From positions 1 through 10,388 of the forward strand of contig CALPSU020000061.1 in assembly GCA_943326315.2 (NCBI GenBank): a stretch of 10,388 bases of DNA, read 5' to 3'. The notes beneath the pieces were generated by a model. The model did no database searches, was not told the DNA's origin, and saw only the letters and a list, made by a program, of their open reading frames with translations. The stretch comes from Chryseobacterium gleum. Lineage in GTDB: Bacteria > Bacteroidota > Bacteroidia > Flavobacteriales_D > Crocinitomicaceae. This document shows, piece by piece, positions 1 through 6,632 of the stretch. The first letter of the stretch is position 1; every line of letters begins with the position of its first letter. The position numbers and the translations under genes were made by a program.

Positions 1-41
1 AAAAAAACGGTGAAATTCAAGTAAGAAAAAATTTATTTAAT

Positions 42-584
42 GTGAATACCGAATTAACAGATGTGTACAAGAAACAAGTTGATTTAACTCTTGGGTTTAT
101 TAATAATTTTTTTGGAGCAAATTTAGATAGTTCAAATTCGAATCATCACTCAGGTAGTTCTAAAAATTTATTTTCAGATTCGGTAGAGAAATCGATGAAG
201 CAAATCATGCAATTTAATCAAAATATACTTTCTGGTTTTAGTGATAAGTATAAGGGAGATGGTTATAATCAAATAATTGATGAGTTTAAATTAATTAATA
301 AACATCAATTAGAAACTTCGGCAGAAATGATGAATTCAATTTATTTAAATTTTAACAAACAAATTGAAGCTTCAATGAATTCGAATATAAAGATGGTAAA
401 AGATATGAATGAGCAGTTTGATTTATGGATGAAACAGTATAAAAAAAATGCAGAAGATATATTTAAAATTTTTGTGGAGCCTTTGAATAAGAAGGAAGAC
501 TCAACAATTAAGTCTGTTAATAAAGAGTCTACAAAAGATATGAGTATAGATCAAGCTAAAAAAAAGTCACTAGTTGAAGTTTAA
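42..584 (+). CDS. Phasin-like granule-associated protein, first of three
   Basis: Encodes a 180-residue, Lys/Asn-rich, mostly helical soluble protein with no signal peptide or membrane segment. Residues 26-41 form a Ser/Asn/His low-complexity linker between a short N-terminal helix and a long helical body (about 45-145). The body has two Phe-Asn motifs (MQFNQN at 56-61, LNFNKQ at 102-107) and a Trp-containing helix (DLWMKQY, 127-133); the tail (150-180) is charged and probably disordered. Its position ahead of phaC/phaB and its similarity in pattern to the third small gene suggest a PHA granule-coating phasin; this is inference, as phasins are weakly conserved. The start is uncertain. GTG at 42 is used because ATG at 40 is followed at once by TGA. 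The frame stays open to the left edge, so a longer protein starting outside the window is possible. Confidence 0.6.
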   Translation: MNTELTDVYKKQVDLTLGFINNFFGANLDSSNSNHHSGSSKNLFSDSVEKSMKQIMQFNQNILSGFSDKYKGDGYNQIIDEFKLINKHQLETSAEMMNSIYLNFNKQIEASMNSNIKMVKDMNEQFDLWMKQYKKNAEDIFKIFVEPLNKKEDSTIKSVNKESTKDMSIDQAKKKSLVEV

Positions 585-633
585 AAACTTAAATAAAAAA
601 AGAGTGAGAATTATTAATAGTAAAAAGAAGAAT

Positions 634-1065
634 ATGTTAATCAATAAAACTTTAAAACATCAAGGAGAGGAATTAACAAAAACAATTATTGAATCTTTCA
701 ATGATCAACAAATATTTAATTTAGAATTTAAAAAACGGGTTAATAAAACGTTAGTGAATTTTGAGGGAGAATATTTAAACGGTTCAGAAGATCTAAAAAT
801 AATTTTGGATTCATATATAGATAATACAAATAGATTATCGGAGAATAACATGATTAAAACTCTAAATCTTCTGGAAGTGTTTAATAAAAGTTTTATAGAT
901 AAAAATAATGTTTTTTCTAAATCAATAGTAAAAATTGAAAGTAATCAATGGATGAAAAATTGGTTAGATCAAATGAATCTTTTTAGAATTGAGAATGAAG
1001 TATTGACAACAGTTAATCTAGAAGAGGAGTTGTGTTTATATGTAGGAGTTGTTGAAGAATTTTAG
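634..1065 (+). CDS. Small helical phasin-like protein, second of three
   Basis: Encodes 143 residues with no clear family assignment. It is predicted to be helical and soluble, without signal peptide or membrane segment. Two stretches resemble the repeat of the third small protein: residues 17-40 (beginning TIIESFNDQQ, with Phe at the same repeat position) and 56-79 (beginning IILDSYIDNTN). A Trp-rich helix (NQWMKNWLDQMN, 105-116) lies near the end, as in both neighbours. The C-terminal 15 residues are acidic and hydrophobic, unlike the neighbours. I chose the ATG at 634, preceded by A/G-rich sequence, over a TTG at 574 that would overlap the previous gene and add a Lys/Arg-rich leader. The gene lies 49 bases after the first small gene. 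A role on PHA granules is inferred from position and pattern; it is the most divergent of the three. Confidence 0.55.
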   Translation: MLINKTLKHQGEELTKTIIESFNDQQIFNLEFKKRVNKTLVNFEGEYLNGSEDLKIILDSYIDNTNRLSENNMIKTLNLLEVFNKSFIDKNNVFSKSIVKIESNQWMKNWLDQMNLFRIENEVLTTVNLEEELCLYVGVVEEF

Positions 1066-1141
1066 TTTTTCAACTTATAAATGCTATTCGAGTTGAAAAC
1101 ATTAGTAAAGGTTATCAATTAATTAAAATAAAAAAGAAATT

Positions 1142-1729
1142 ATGACAAATATAGTAAGTGATCAAGCTGAAAAAATTAAAGAAAGTATAAAAGAAACTTC
1201 TGAAAAATCAAAAGAAACAATTAGAGAAATAATTGATTCTAATACAAAACATATTGGTGAAGCACTTGACTTTAACAAAAAAATTGTGGATTCAATTAAA
1301 GTTAAGTTTAGTAGGCAAAATATAGAAGATAATGTTACAGATACTTTGAAAAGTACTTTTGGAAAATCAGTTGAACTAGCAGAAGATACGTTAGATAATA
1401 TTATCAATTCTTACATGAGTCAGATGGAAATGAATATTGATTTTAATACAAAGTTATTAGATGAAGTAAAGGATATGAATAATAGAACACCTGAAAAAGT
1501 ATTGAATTTAATCAAAGATAATTTTGAAGCTTCTAGAAAATTGAATTTAAAAAATACAAAGGAAATACTAGATGCATATAACAAGCATACCAATTTAGCG
1601 GTGAATTTTAATCAAAAATTTGGTGAAAGTATTAGTCGTCAAATAGATTATGCCTTAAATTTCCAGGATAAAGGAGTTAATAAATTTACTGAATGGGCTT
1701 CAGAATTATGGAAGCAAATGGATAAATAA
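1142..1729 (+). CDS. Phasin-like protein with three helical repeats
   Basis: Encodes a 195-residue, fully helical, soluble protein. Three degenerate 24-residue repeats can be aligned by eye at 29-52, 86-109 and 141-164. Each begins with a pattern like E/N-I-I/L-D/N-S/A and ends with hydrophobic-D/N-F-N-x-K (DFNKK at 43-47, DFNTK at 100-104, NFNQK at 155-159). A further partial copy (LNFQDK) is at 172-177, and the protein ends in a Trp-containing amphipathic helix (FTEWASELWKQM, 182-193). Such amphipathic coiled proteins beside phaC are typical of phasins, which coat PHA granules and control their size and number. It starts at a clear ATG with A/G-rich sequence before it. It sits 76 bases after the second small gene and 86 bases before phaC. 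This is the best phasin candidate of the three, but assignment rests on context and helical character, not a diagnostic motif. Confidence 0.65.
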   Translation: MTNIVSDQAEKIKESIKETSEKSKETIREIIDSNTKHIGEALDFNKKIVDSIKVKFSRQNIEDNVTDTLKSTFGKSVELAEDTLDNIINSYMSQMEMNIDFNTKLLDEVKDMNNRTPEKVLNLIKDNFEASRKLNLKNTKEILDAYNKHTNLAVNFNQKFGESISRQIDYALNFQDKGVNKFTEWASELWKQMDK

Positions 1730-1815
1730 AAGTTAATATTTTAATCTAAAATTGGTATTTCAGTATTTTAATTTTCAGGCTATTCTGAATTTTTTTATTG
1801 CTAAATAGATATATA

Positions 1816-3609
1816 ATGGAAAATACAAGACAAGTAAATTTAATGGAGTTAGCTATCGAAATGACTCAGGCTGGGCAGAAAATAGCGCAAAATTATTTGA
1901 ATAATAAATCTGGATATGATCATGATAACAGGGGTATTCTTTTAGCATTTTCAGAGTTTAACACAAAATTGATGGCATCTTCTAAGGAGGTTGGTAAAGT
2001 ACAACATCTCTGTCAAGTCTATTTAAGTAATCAACAAGAATTATGGTGGCGAATTTTTGAAAGGCAATCAAGTATTTCAAAAAAATATGTACCAATAATA
2101 TCTCCATCTGAAGACGATAGGAGATTTTTATCTCCTGATTGGGATGAAGCTCCATATTTTTTTGATTTAATAAAGCAAAGTTATTTATTAGTTTCAAAAT
2201 TAGTAAATGAAATTATTGATGTTTCTGAAATTGATGAAAAAGCAAAAAGGAAAATTAGTTTTTATTCAAACCATTATTTAGATTCTTTTTCTCCATCCAA
2301 TTTTGTAGCAACAAATCCTGAAGTTATAAAACTTGCACAACAAACAAATGGGCAAAGTTTGATTAATGGTTTAAGTAATTTTATTTCTGATATAGAGAAA
2401 AGTAAAATTACACAAACCGATATGACTGCATTTGAGGTTGGGGTAAATATTGCTATTACCCCAGGAGCAGTAATTTTTGAAAATGAATTAATGCAACTAA
2501 TTCAATATTCACCAACTACAAAAAATGTTTATGAAGCACCATTAGTGGTAATTCCACCATGGATAAATAAATATTATATTCTCGATTTACAACCTACAAA
2601 TTCATTTGTTAAATACAATGTAGATAAAGGTATTATGGTTTTTATTATTTCATGGAAAAATCCTATGTCAGATTCAGGACAAATATCATTTGATGATTAT
2701 GTCAATTTGGGTTCTTTAAAAGCAATTGAAGTAGCAAGTCAGATTTCAAAATCAAAGAAAGTAAATACTTTAGGTTATTGTCTTGGAGGAACTTTGCTTA
2801 GTATTTCGATTGCTATACTATCATCAAGAAATACTAAAGAAGAGAATCCTGTAAATTCAGCTACTTTTCTGGCAACAATGATCGATTTTTCAGATGTTGG
2901 TCCTATGGGAGATGTAATTGATGGGGCGCTTTTAAAAAAATTAGAGCGTGGAGAATTGTTGAAAAAAGGAATAATGGCTGGTGAAGATATGGAAAGAGCT
3001 TTTAATCTTATTCGAGCAAATGATTTAGTCTGGAAATATGTAGTAAATAATTATTTAAAGGGAAAAACCCCAAGTCCATTTGATGTTTTATATTGGACTA
3101 ATGATAATACAAATCTACCAACTAAAATGTATCTATATTATTTGAGAAATATGATTTTTGAAAATAAATTGAGTCGTAAAAATGCATTACGAATTTGTGA
3201 TACACCAATTGACATAGGGAAAATTGAAGTGCCGGTTTATATTGTTGGATTTGAAGAAGATAGTATTTCTCCACCGCATACAACTTTTACAACTACAGAA
3301 CTTGTAAGTGGACCAGTTGAGTTTATTTTAGGAAAGTCAGGACATGTAATGGGAGTTGCAAATCCTCCATCTAGAAATAAATATGGTCATTATTCAAGTG
3401 GTAAGTTGGGAAATGGTTTTGAAGTTTGGAAACAAACAGCAAAATTTATCGAAGGCAGTTGGTGGACAACTTGGAGTGAAAGATTGGCTTTAATTTCTGG
3501 AAAACAAATTGAATCAAGTGAGAAGTTGGGTTCAATTAAATATAAAATTATTGAATCATCCCCAGGAAGATATGTTAGGAAATGTATTCCTGAATTCTCA
3601 AAAAAATAA
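1816..3609 (+). CDS. phaC: Class I poly(3-hydroxyalkanoate) synthase
   Basis: PhaC polymerises (R)-3-hydroxyacyl-CoA into polyhydroxyalkanoate at the granule surface, releasing CoA. The 597-residue length fits class I enzymes, which need no PhaE or PhaR subunit. The N-terminal PhaC_N region is about 95-275, with the conserved PPWINKYYILDL segment at 247-258, followed by the alpha/beta-hydrolase core. The lipase-like box is GYCLGG, giving nucleophile Cys322. Asp482 (EEDSISP) and His510 (SGHVMG) complete the triad; all three fall within a few residues of their positions in the Cupriavidus necator enzyme (recalled as C319, D480, H508). The conserved segment NDLVW...NNYLKGK is also present. ATG at 1816 is preferred to an in-frame TTG six codons upstream. 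phaB follows after 17 bases, so the two are almost certainly co-transcribed. The chain-length preference cannot be read reliably, but the PhaB partner suggests short-chain 3-hydroxybutyrate. Confidence 0.96.
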   Translation: MENTRQVNLMELAIEMTQAGQKIAQNYLNNKSGYDHDNRGILLAFSEFNTKLMASSKEVGKVQHLCQVYLSNQQELWWRIFERQSSISKKYVPIISPSEDDRRFLSPDWDEAPYFFDLIKQSYLLVSKLVNEIIDVSEIDEKAKRKISFYSNHYLDSFSPSNFVATNPEVIKLAQQTNGQSLINGLSNFISDIEKSKITQTDMTAFEVGVNIAITPGAVIFENELMQLIQYSPTTKNVYEAPLVVIPPWINKYYILDLQPTNSFVKYNVDKGIMVFIISWKNPMSDSGQISFDDYVNLGSLKAIEVASQISKSKKVNTLGYCLGGTLLSISIAILSSRNTKEENPVNSATFLATMIDFSDVGPMGDVIDGALLKKLERGELLKKGIMAGEDMERAFNLIRANDLVWKYVVNNYLKGKTPSPFDVLYWTNDNTNLPTKMYLYYLRNMIFENKLSRKNALRICDTPIDIGKIEVPVYIVGFEEDSISPPHTTFTTTELVSGPVEFILGKSGHVMGVANPPSRNKYGHYSSGKLGNGFEVWKQTAKFIEGSWWTTWSERLALISGKQIESSEKLGSIKYKIIESSPGRYVRKCIPEFSKK

Positions 3610-3626
3610 TAAAATTGAATCATATT

Positions 3627-4394
3627 ATGATTGAAAAAAATAAAAAAGTAGCATTGGTTACAGGAGGTACAGGAGGAATGGGAACAGCGATTTGTGAAAG
3701 ACTATATAAAGATGGTTATACTGTTATTGCCAATTATAGAGATTTTACAAGTGCAATGAAATGGAGAGAAGAAGCTAAAAAATGGCGAGATGATCAATTA
3801 AAAATGGGATTTGATTTAAAAATAGTTGAAGGAGATATATCAAACTATGCTTCTGTTGAAAAAATGATTAAACAGATTACTGAAGAAATAGGCGTTGTGG
3901 ATATATTGGTTAATAATGCTGGAATAACAAGAGATTCTGCCTTACATAAGATGAGTCTTCAACAATGGACGGAAGTTATGGATACGAATTTAAATAGTGT
4001 GTTTATTTGTTCCCGTTTAGTAATTGAGAGTATGATTGAAAAGGGTTGGGGGAGAATTATCAGTATTTCTTCTGTAAACGGTCAAAAAGGACAATTTGGA
4101 CAAACAAATTATGCAGCCACAAAAGCTGGAATGTATGGTTTTTCAAAATCTTTAGCTTTAGAAGTAGCTAAAAAAGGGATTACCGTTAATACAGTTTCCC
4201 CAGGATATGTTGGTACAGATATGGTGATGGCAATTAAAGAAGAAATTAGAGAAAAGATAGTCTCTCAAATACCTCAAGGTCGATTAGGGACTCCTGAGGA
4301 AATAGCAGGAGTTGTTGCTTATTTGTGTTCGGATGAATCTAGGTATATAACAGGTTCAAACATTGCAATAAATGGAGGATTACACATGTTTTGA
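3627..4394 (+). CDS. phaB: Acetoacetyl-CoA reductase (SDR family)
   Basis: PhaB reduces acetoacetyl-CoA to (R)-3-hydroxybutyryl-CoA, normally with NADPH, supplying the PhaC substrate. The 255-residue protein is a classical short-chain dehydrogenase. It has the nucleotide-binding TGGTGGMG at 12-19, NNAG at 96-99, and the catalytic tetrad Asn121, Ser149, Tyr162, Lys166 (YAATK). The segments SSVNGQKGQFGQTNY and SPGYVGTDMV are characteristic of PhaB rather than generic FabG, as is the GFDLKIVEGD region. An N-terminal extension and a helical insertion near 40-60 make it slightly longer than the roughly 246-residue C. necator enzyme. ATG at 3627 is chosen over an in-frame TTG at 3615. It is the last gene of the PHA cluster, and a strong hairpin follows. 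FabG is the main alternative, but linkage to phaC makes PhaB much more likely. Confidence 0.93.
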   Translation: MIEKNKKVALVTGGTGGMGTAICERLYKDGYTVIANYRDFTSAMKWREEAKKWRDDQLKMGFDLKIVEGDISNYASVEKMIKQITEEIGVVDILVNNAGITRDSALHKMSLQQWTEVMDTNLNSVFICSRLVIESMIEKGWGRIISISSVNGQKGQFGQTNYAATKAGMYGFSKSLALEVAKKGITVNTVSPGYVGTDMVMAIKEEIREKIVSQIPQGRLGTPEEIAGVVAYLCSDESRYITGSNIAINGGLHMF

Positions 4395-4418
4395 AATAAA
4401 ATAAAAAAAAATGGAAAT

Positions 4419-4451
4419 AAAAAAGGTTGAACATTGTTCAACCTTTTTTTT
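4419..4451. terminator. Bidirectional intrinsic terminator
   Basis: An 8-bp GC-containing stem (4425-4432 with 4436-4443) has a three-base loop (ATT). It is extended by six A:T pairs (4419-4424 with 4444-4449) and followed by a run of T on both strands (eight on the + strand). It lies 24 bases after the phaB stop and 3 bases beyond the 3' end of the minus-strand tRNA-His gene, so one element can end both converging transcripts. Confidence 0.88.
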
Positions 4452-4454
4452 GTG

Positions 4455-4529
4455 GGAGGCTAGTGGGGATCGAACCCACGACCTTCGGTACCACAAACCG
4501 ACGCTCTAACCGACTGAGCTATAGCCTCC
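4455..4529 (-). tRNA. tRNA-His (anticodon GUG)
   Basis: The minus strand folds into a complete cloverleaf. The acceptor stem GAGGCTA pairs with TAGCCTC, the D arm is GCTC...GAGC, the anticodon arm is TCGGT-TTGTGGT-ACCGA with anticodon GTG, and the T arm is GTGGG-TTCGATC-CCCAC. The extra G at position -1 (4529) opposite discriminator C73 (4455) is the identity element of histidine tRNA and is included in the coordinates. The bases after C73 are CAC, so CCA is not encoded and must be added enzymatically. The gene stands alone, convergent with phaB, with its own promoter upstream. Confidence 0.97.
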
Positions 4530-4541
4530 ATTTAATGAGTG

Positions 4542-4574
4542 CAAATATAGTTATTTCAAATTTTAATTATGCAA
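4542..4574 (-). promoter_or_regulatory. Bacteroidota-type promoter for tRNA-His
   Basis: Read on the minus strand, TTG (4572-4574) is followed by a 22-base spacer and TATATTTG (4542-4549). This matches the TTG-N17-23-TAnnTTTG promoter form described for Flavobacterium and Bacteroides at every defined position. Transcription would start a few bases before the tRNA's G-1 at 4529, giving a very short 5' leader. Confidence 0.75.
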
Positions 4575-4775
4575 TGTTTTGTGAGATATTTTTAAAATCT
4601 TTCAATTATTTGTTATAATTCATTGATTATTAATTAATAAGTTATTTGTGTAATTGAATGTAAAGTTGAAAGTTGAAAATTTATTCATTTATTTCACTTA
4701 GTTTTTGTTGATAAGTCTATTTAAGAGTATGAATAAATTGCTTATACTACTTTAATTTTGTGATAAAAATAATCA
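4575..4775. other. AT-rich intergenic region upstream of the region 2 unit
   Basis: No coding potential, RNA fold or long repeat is apparent between the tRNA-His promoter and the oxidoreductase gene. It contains a small tandem duplication of AAGTTGA (4663-4676) and, near its right end, a candidate promoter element. Together with the two tRNA elements this is the only non-coding stretch above 200 bases besides none other in the window. Confidence 0.5.
4753..4760 (+). promoter_or_regulatory. Candidate -7 element for the region 2 unit
   Basis: TAATTTTG matches TAnnTTTG and lies 15 bases before the oxidoreductase ATG. The nearest upstream TTG (4738-4740) is only 12 bases away, shorter than the usual 17-23, so the -33 contact is missing or weak. 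In DNA this AT-rich such octamers also occur by chance. Confidence 0.35.
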
Positions 4776-5729
4776 ATGCTTAAAATAGGAATATTAGGTG
4801 CTAATGAATTAGCAAAAGATCATATTAGAATTCTTTTTGAGTTAAAGGGGCAATTTGAATTTATTGGTTTCTATGATCCTAATGACGAACTTTCATCTGA
4901 ATTAATAGAGTCTTTTTTAGTGAAACGATTTCTTTCCTACGATGAATTGCTAGAGCAGGTAGATTGTATTGATATTGTATCTCCAACGATTAAGCATTAT
5001 GAGTTTGCTTCAATTGCATTAAGGAAAAGTAAGCATATTTTTATTGAAAAACCTTTGACTCAGACAATTGATGAGGCGAAGTCTTTAATTAATTTATCTC
5101 GAGAAGCAAGTGTAAAAGTTCAAATTGGATCTGTTGAACGTTTTAATTCAGCATTTTTAGAAAGTTTACCTTTCTTGAATCGTCCAATGTTAATTGAAAC
5201 ACATAGATTGTATCATCATAATACTCAAAATGAATCTAGTGTAGTAATGGATTTAATGATGAATGATATTGATGTCATATTGAGTGTTGTTAAATCTGGA
5301 GTTAAAAAAATTTCAGCTTCTGGTTCATGTGTATTTTCTGATTCATTAGATATTGTAAATGCTAGAATTGAGTTTGATAATGGATGTGTTGCAAGTTTAA
5401 CAGCAAGTAGGGTAGCTCAACAGAAAAAATGCCAATCTAGTTTCTACCAAAAAGAATCAATCGTAAATATTGATTCTTTATTGAATGAATTAGAAGTTGT
5501 TAGTTTGGATAGTAAAGAATCCAGTTTGAATAAAATGATTTTATCTGAAAGACCTATTATAAAAGAAAAGAATCCAAAATTAGAAGAATTTAAATCTTTT
5601 TATGATGCTATAAAAAATGATAACGATCCAATTGTTTCTTTAGCAAATGGTTATAGCTCTTTAGTCGTTGCCCATAAAATTTTAGAATTATTAAATCATT
5701 CAAATGTTGTTGTTAACGATAATATTTAA
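4776..5729 (+). CDS. Gfo/Idh/MocA-family NAD(P)-dependent oxidoreductase
   Basis: Members of this family oxidise or reduce sugars and sugar derivatives with NAD(P). The 317-residue protein begins with a Rossmann fold (GILGANELAKDH, 5-16). Acidic Asp34 ends beta-2, which would favour NAD over NADP. The family's EKP motif is at 91-93, with catalytic Lys92. The C-terminal alpha/beta domain (about 120-300) carries the segment MDLMMNDID (158-166). Relatives usually read DLMIHDID here, so the catalytic His position is Asn163. The rest of the protein looks intact. It heads a probable operon: the lipoprotein gene follows after 36 bases, then a polyprenyl sugar phosphotransferase. A role in making a sugar precursor for a surface glycan is plausible from context, but the substrate cannot be predicted and the His-to-Asn change could alter or remove catalysis. 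Confidence 0.85.
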   Translation: MLKIGILGANELAKDHIRILFELKGQFEFIGFYDPNDELSSELIESFLVKRFLSYDELLEQVDCIDIVSPTIKHYEFASIALRKSKHIFIEKPLTQTIDEAKSLINLSREASVKVQIGSVERFNSAFLESLPFLNRPMLIETHRLYHHNTQNESSVVMDLMMNDIDVILSVVKSGVKKISASGSCVFSDSLDIVNARIEFDNGCVASLTASRVAQQKKCQSSFYQKESIVNIDSLLNELEVVSLDSKESSLNKMILSERPIIKEKNPKLEEFKSFYDAIKNDNDPIVSLANGYSSLVVAHKILELLNHSNVVVNDNI

Positions 5730-5765
5730 TTATTTTTCACGTTATTCTTTCACTTTGCTAAATAT

Positions 5766-6632
5766 ATGAAGTCATTTTTAATATTGTTTTCTGTTATTTT
5801 TATATTTTATGGATGTGTGAAAAACAATCCAGATCCTTCTTGGATAGAAGTTACAAAATGGTCGTTGATAGCTAATTCACAAGCATCTTATATTCAAGGA
5901 GAATTATCTCAAAATATCACCGATGCCCATGTTTTTATTGATAATAAAATGATTGGTATATTTGAAGTTCCGTTTAAGATACCTATACTAAAAAATGGAA
6001 ATGTTAATATTAAAATTTATCCTGTAATTCGAAATAATGGTATTTCTGCAACAAAAAAAATATATCCTTTTTTGGCGTTTTACGAAATTAATTCGGAATT
6101 AATTCAAAATAAAACTTTAACAATAAATCCAGTGACTTATTATAATGATAATACAAAGTTTTGGATTGAAGATTTTGAAGATGCAACAATAAAAATTGAA
6201 AACGATCCAACTTCAAAAGTTCAAATTCATACCGATTCAAAATCAGAGATTTTAAAATATGGTCATTATTATGGTAGTGTTTTATTAACAGCTTCCGATT
6301 CTATTTGGATTGCTTACACTACAGCAAGTCTTGATCTTCCTAAAGGTGGTAAAGAAGTGTATTTGGAAATTGATTACTATAATTCAAATAATTTAATTAC
6401 TGGTTTGCTCGATTATACAGCTGGAAGTTGGACAAATAATACTAATATTCGATTGAATAAACAAGATTATGCAACTTTGCAATGGAAAAAAATATATATC
6501 GATTTGAAAGAGCTTGTTTCTTTCAAAAGTAAAGCGACTGCATTCAAAATTTCATTTCAAGCACTTTTTGAATCGAATGGATATTTAACAAATGATATTT
6601 ACCTGGATAATATAAAATTAGTTTATAATTAA
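5766..6632 (+). CDS. Uncharacterised lipoprotein, beta-rich
   Basis: The 288-residue protein has a lipoprotein signal peptide: Lys2, a hydrophobic stretch (3-14) and a lipobox ending FYGC, with lipidated Cys17. The residues after Cys (VKNNPDPS) do not resemble the acidic surface-export signals described in Flavobacterium and Capnocytophaga, so it may face the periplasm, though this is weak evidence. After the anchor comes a beta-rich domain (about 40-120), whose segment DAHVFIDNKMIG and following extended strands resemble PEGA-type folds. A second beta domain (about 132-288) ends in DIYLDNIKLVY, a pattern common at the end of jelly-roll, carbohydrate-binding-type modules. These fold assignments are inference. 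I recognise no named family. Its stop codon shares one base with the start of the sugar phosphotransferase (TAATG), which indicates translational coupling and suggests a role in export or anchoring of the glycan. Confidence 0.75.
   Translation: MKSFLILFSVIFIFYGCVKNNPDPSWIEVTKWSLIANSQASYIQGELSQNITDAHVFIDNKMIGIFEVPFKIPILKNGNVNIKIYPVIRNNGISATKKIYPFLAFYEINSELIQNKTLTINPVTYYNDNTKFWIEDFEDATIKIENDPTSKVQIHTDSKSEILKYGHYYGSVLLTASDSIWIAYTTASLDLPKGGKEVYLEIDYYNSNNLITGLLDYTAGSWTNNTNIRLNKQDYATLQWKKIYIDLKELVSFKSKATAFKISFQALFESNGYLTNDIYLDNIKLVYN

Noticed and set aside
1..24. Possible tail of an upstream gene ending KTVKFK then TAA
   Set aside because: Seven codons are not enough to support a gene; mentioned only because it bears on the first start codon.
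574..633. TTG start extending the second small protein by 20 residues
   Set aside because: It would overlap the first gene's end and add a Lys/Arg-rich leader; the ATG at 634 has a better context. The same reasoning excluded TTG starts at 1798, 3615 and 8877.
1067..1099. Nine-base inverted repeat (TTTTCAACT/AGTTGAAAA) with a 15-base loop after the second small gene
   Set aside because: AT-rich stem, large loop and no T-run on either strand; too weak to call a terminator or operator.
1162..1407. Minus-strand frame opposite the third phasin-like gene
   Set aside because: Shadow of a well-supported helical protein; the Ser/Leu/Ile-rich translation reflects the complement of Lys/Glu codons.
1774..1796. 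TTCAG/CTGAA hairpin followed by seven T upstream of phaC
   Set aside because: Only a five-base stem with two G:C pairs, probably too weak to terminate; at most it could attenuate.
1982..2197. Minus-strand frame inside phaC
   Set aside because: Lies entirely within conserved PhaC coding sequence and shows no motif.
3390..3623. Minus-strand frame over the 3' end of phaC
   Set aside because: Overlaps conserved coding sequence and resembles no protein.
4427..4618. Plus-strand open frame of 63 codons containing GIEPTTFGTTNRRSNRLSYS
   Set aside because: It is the antisense translation of the tRNA-His gene and its terminator, a well-known false protein; it has no proper start region.
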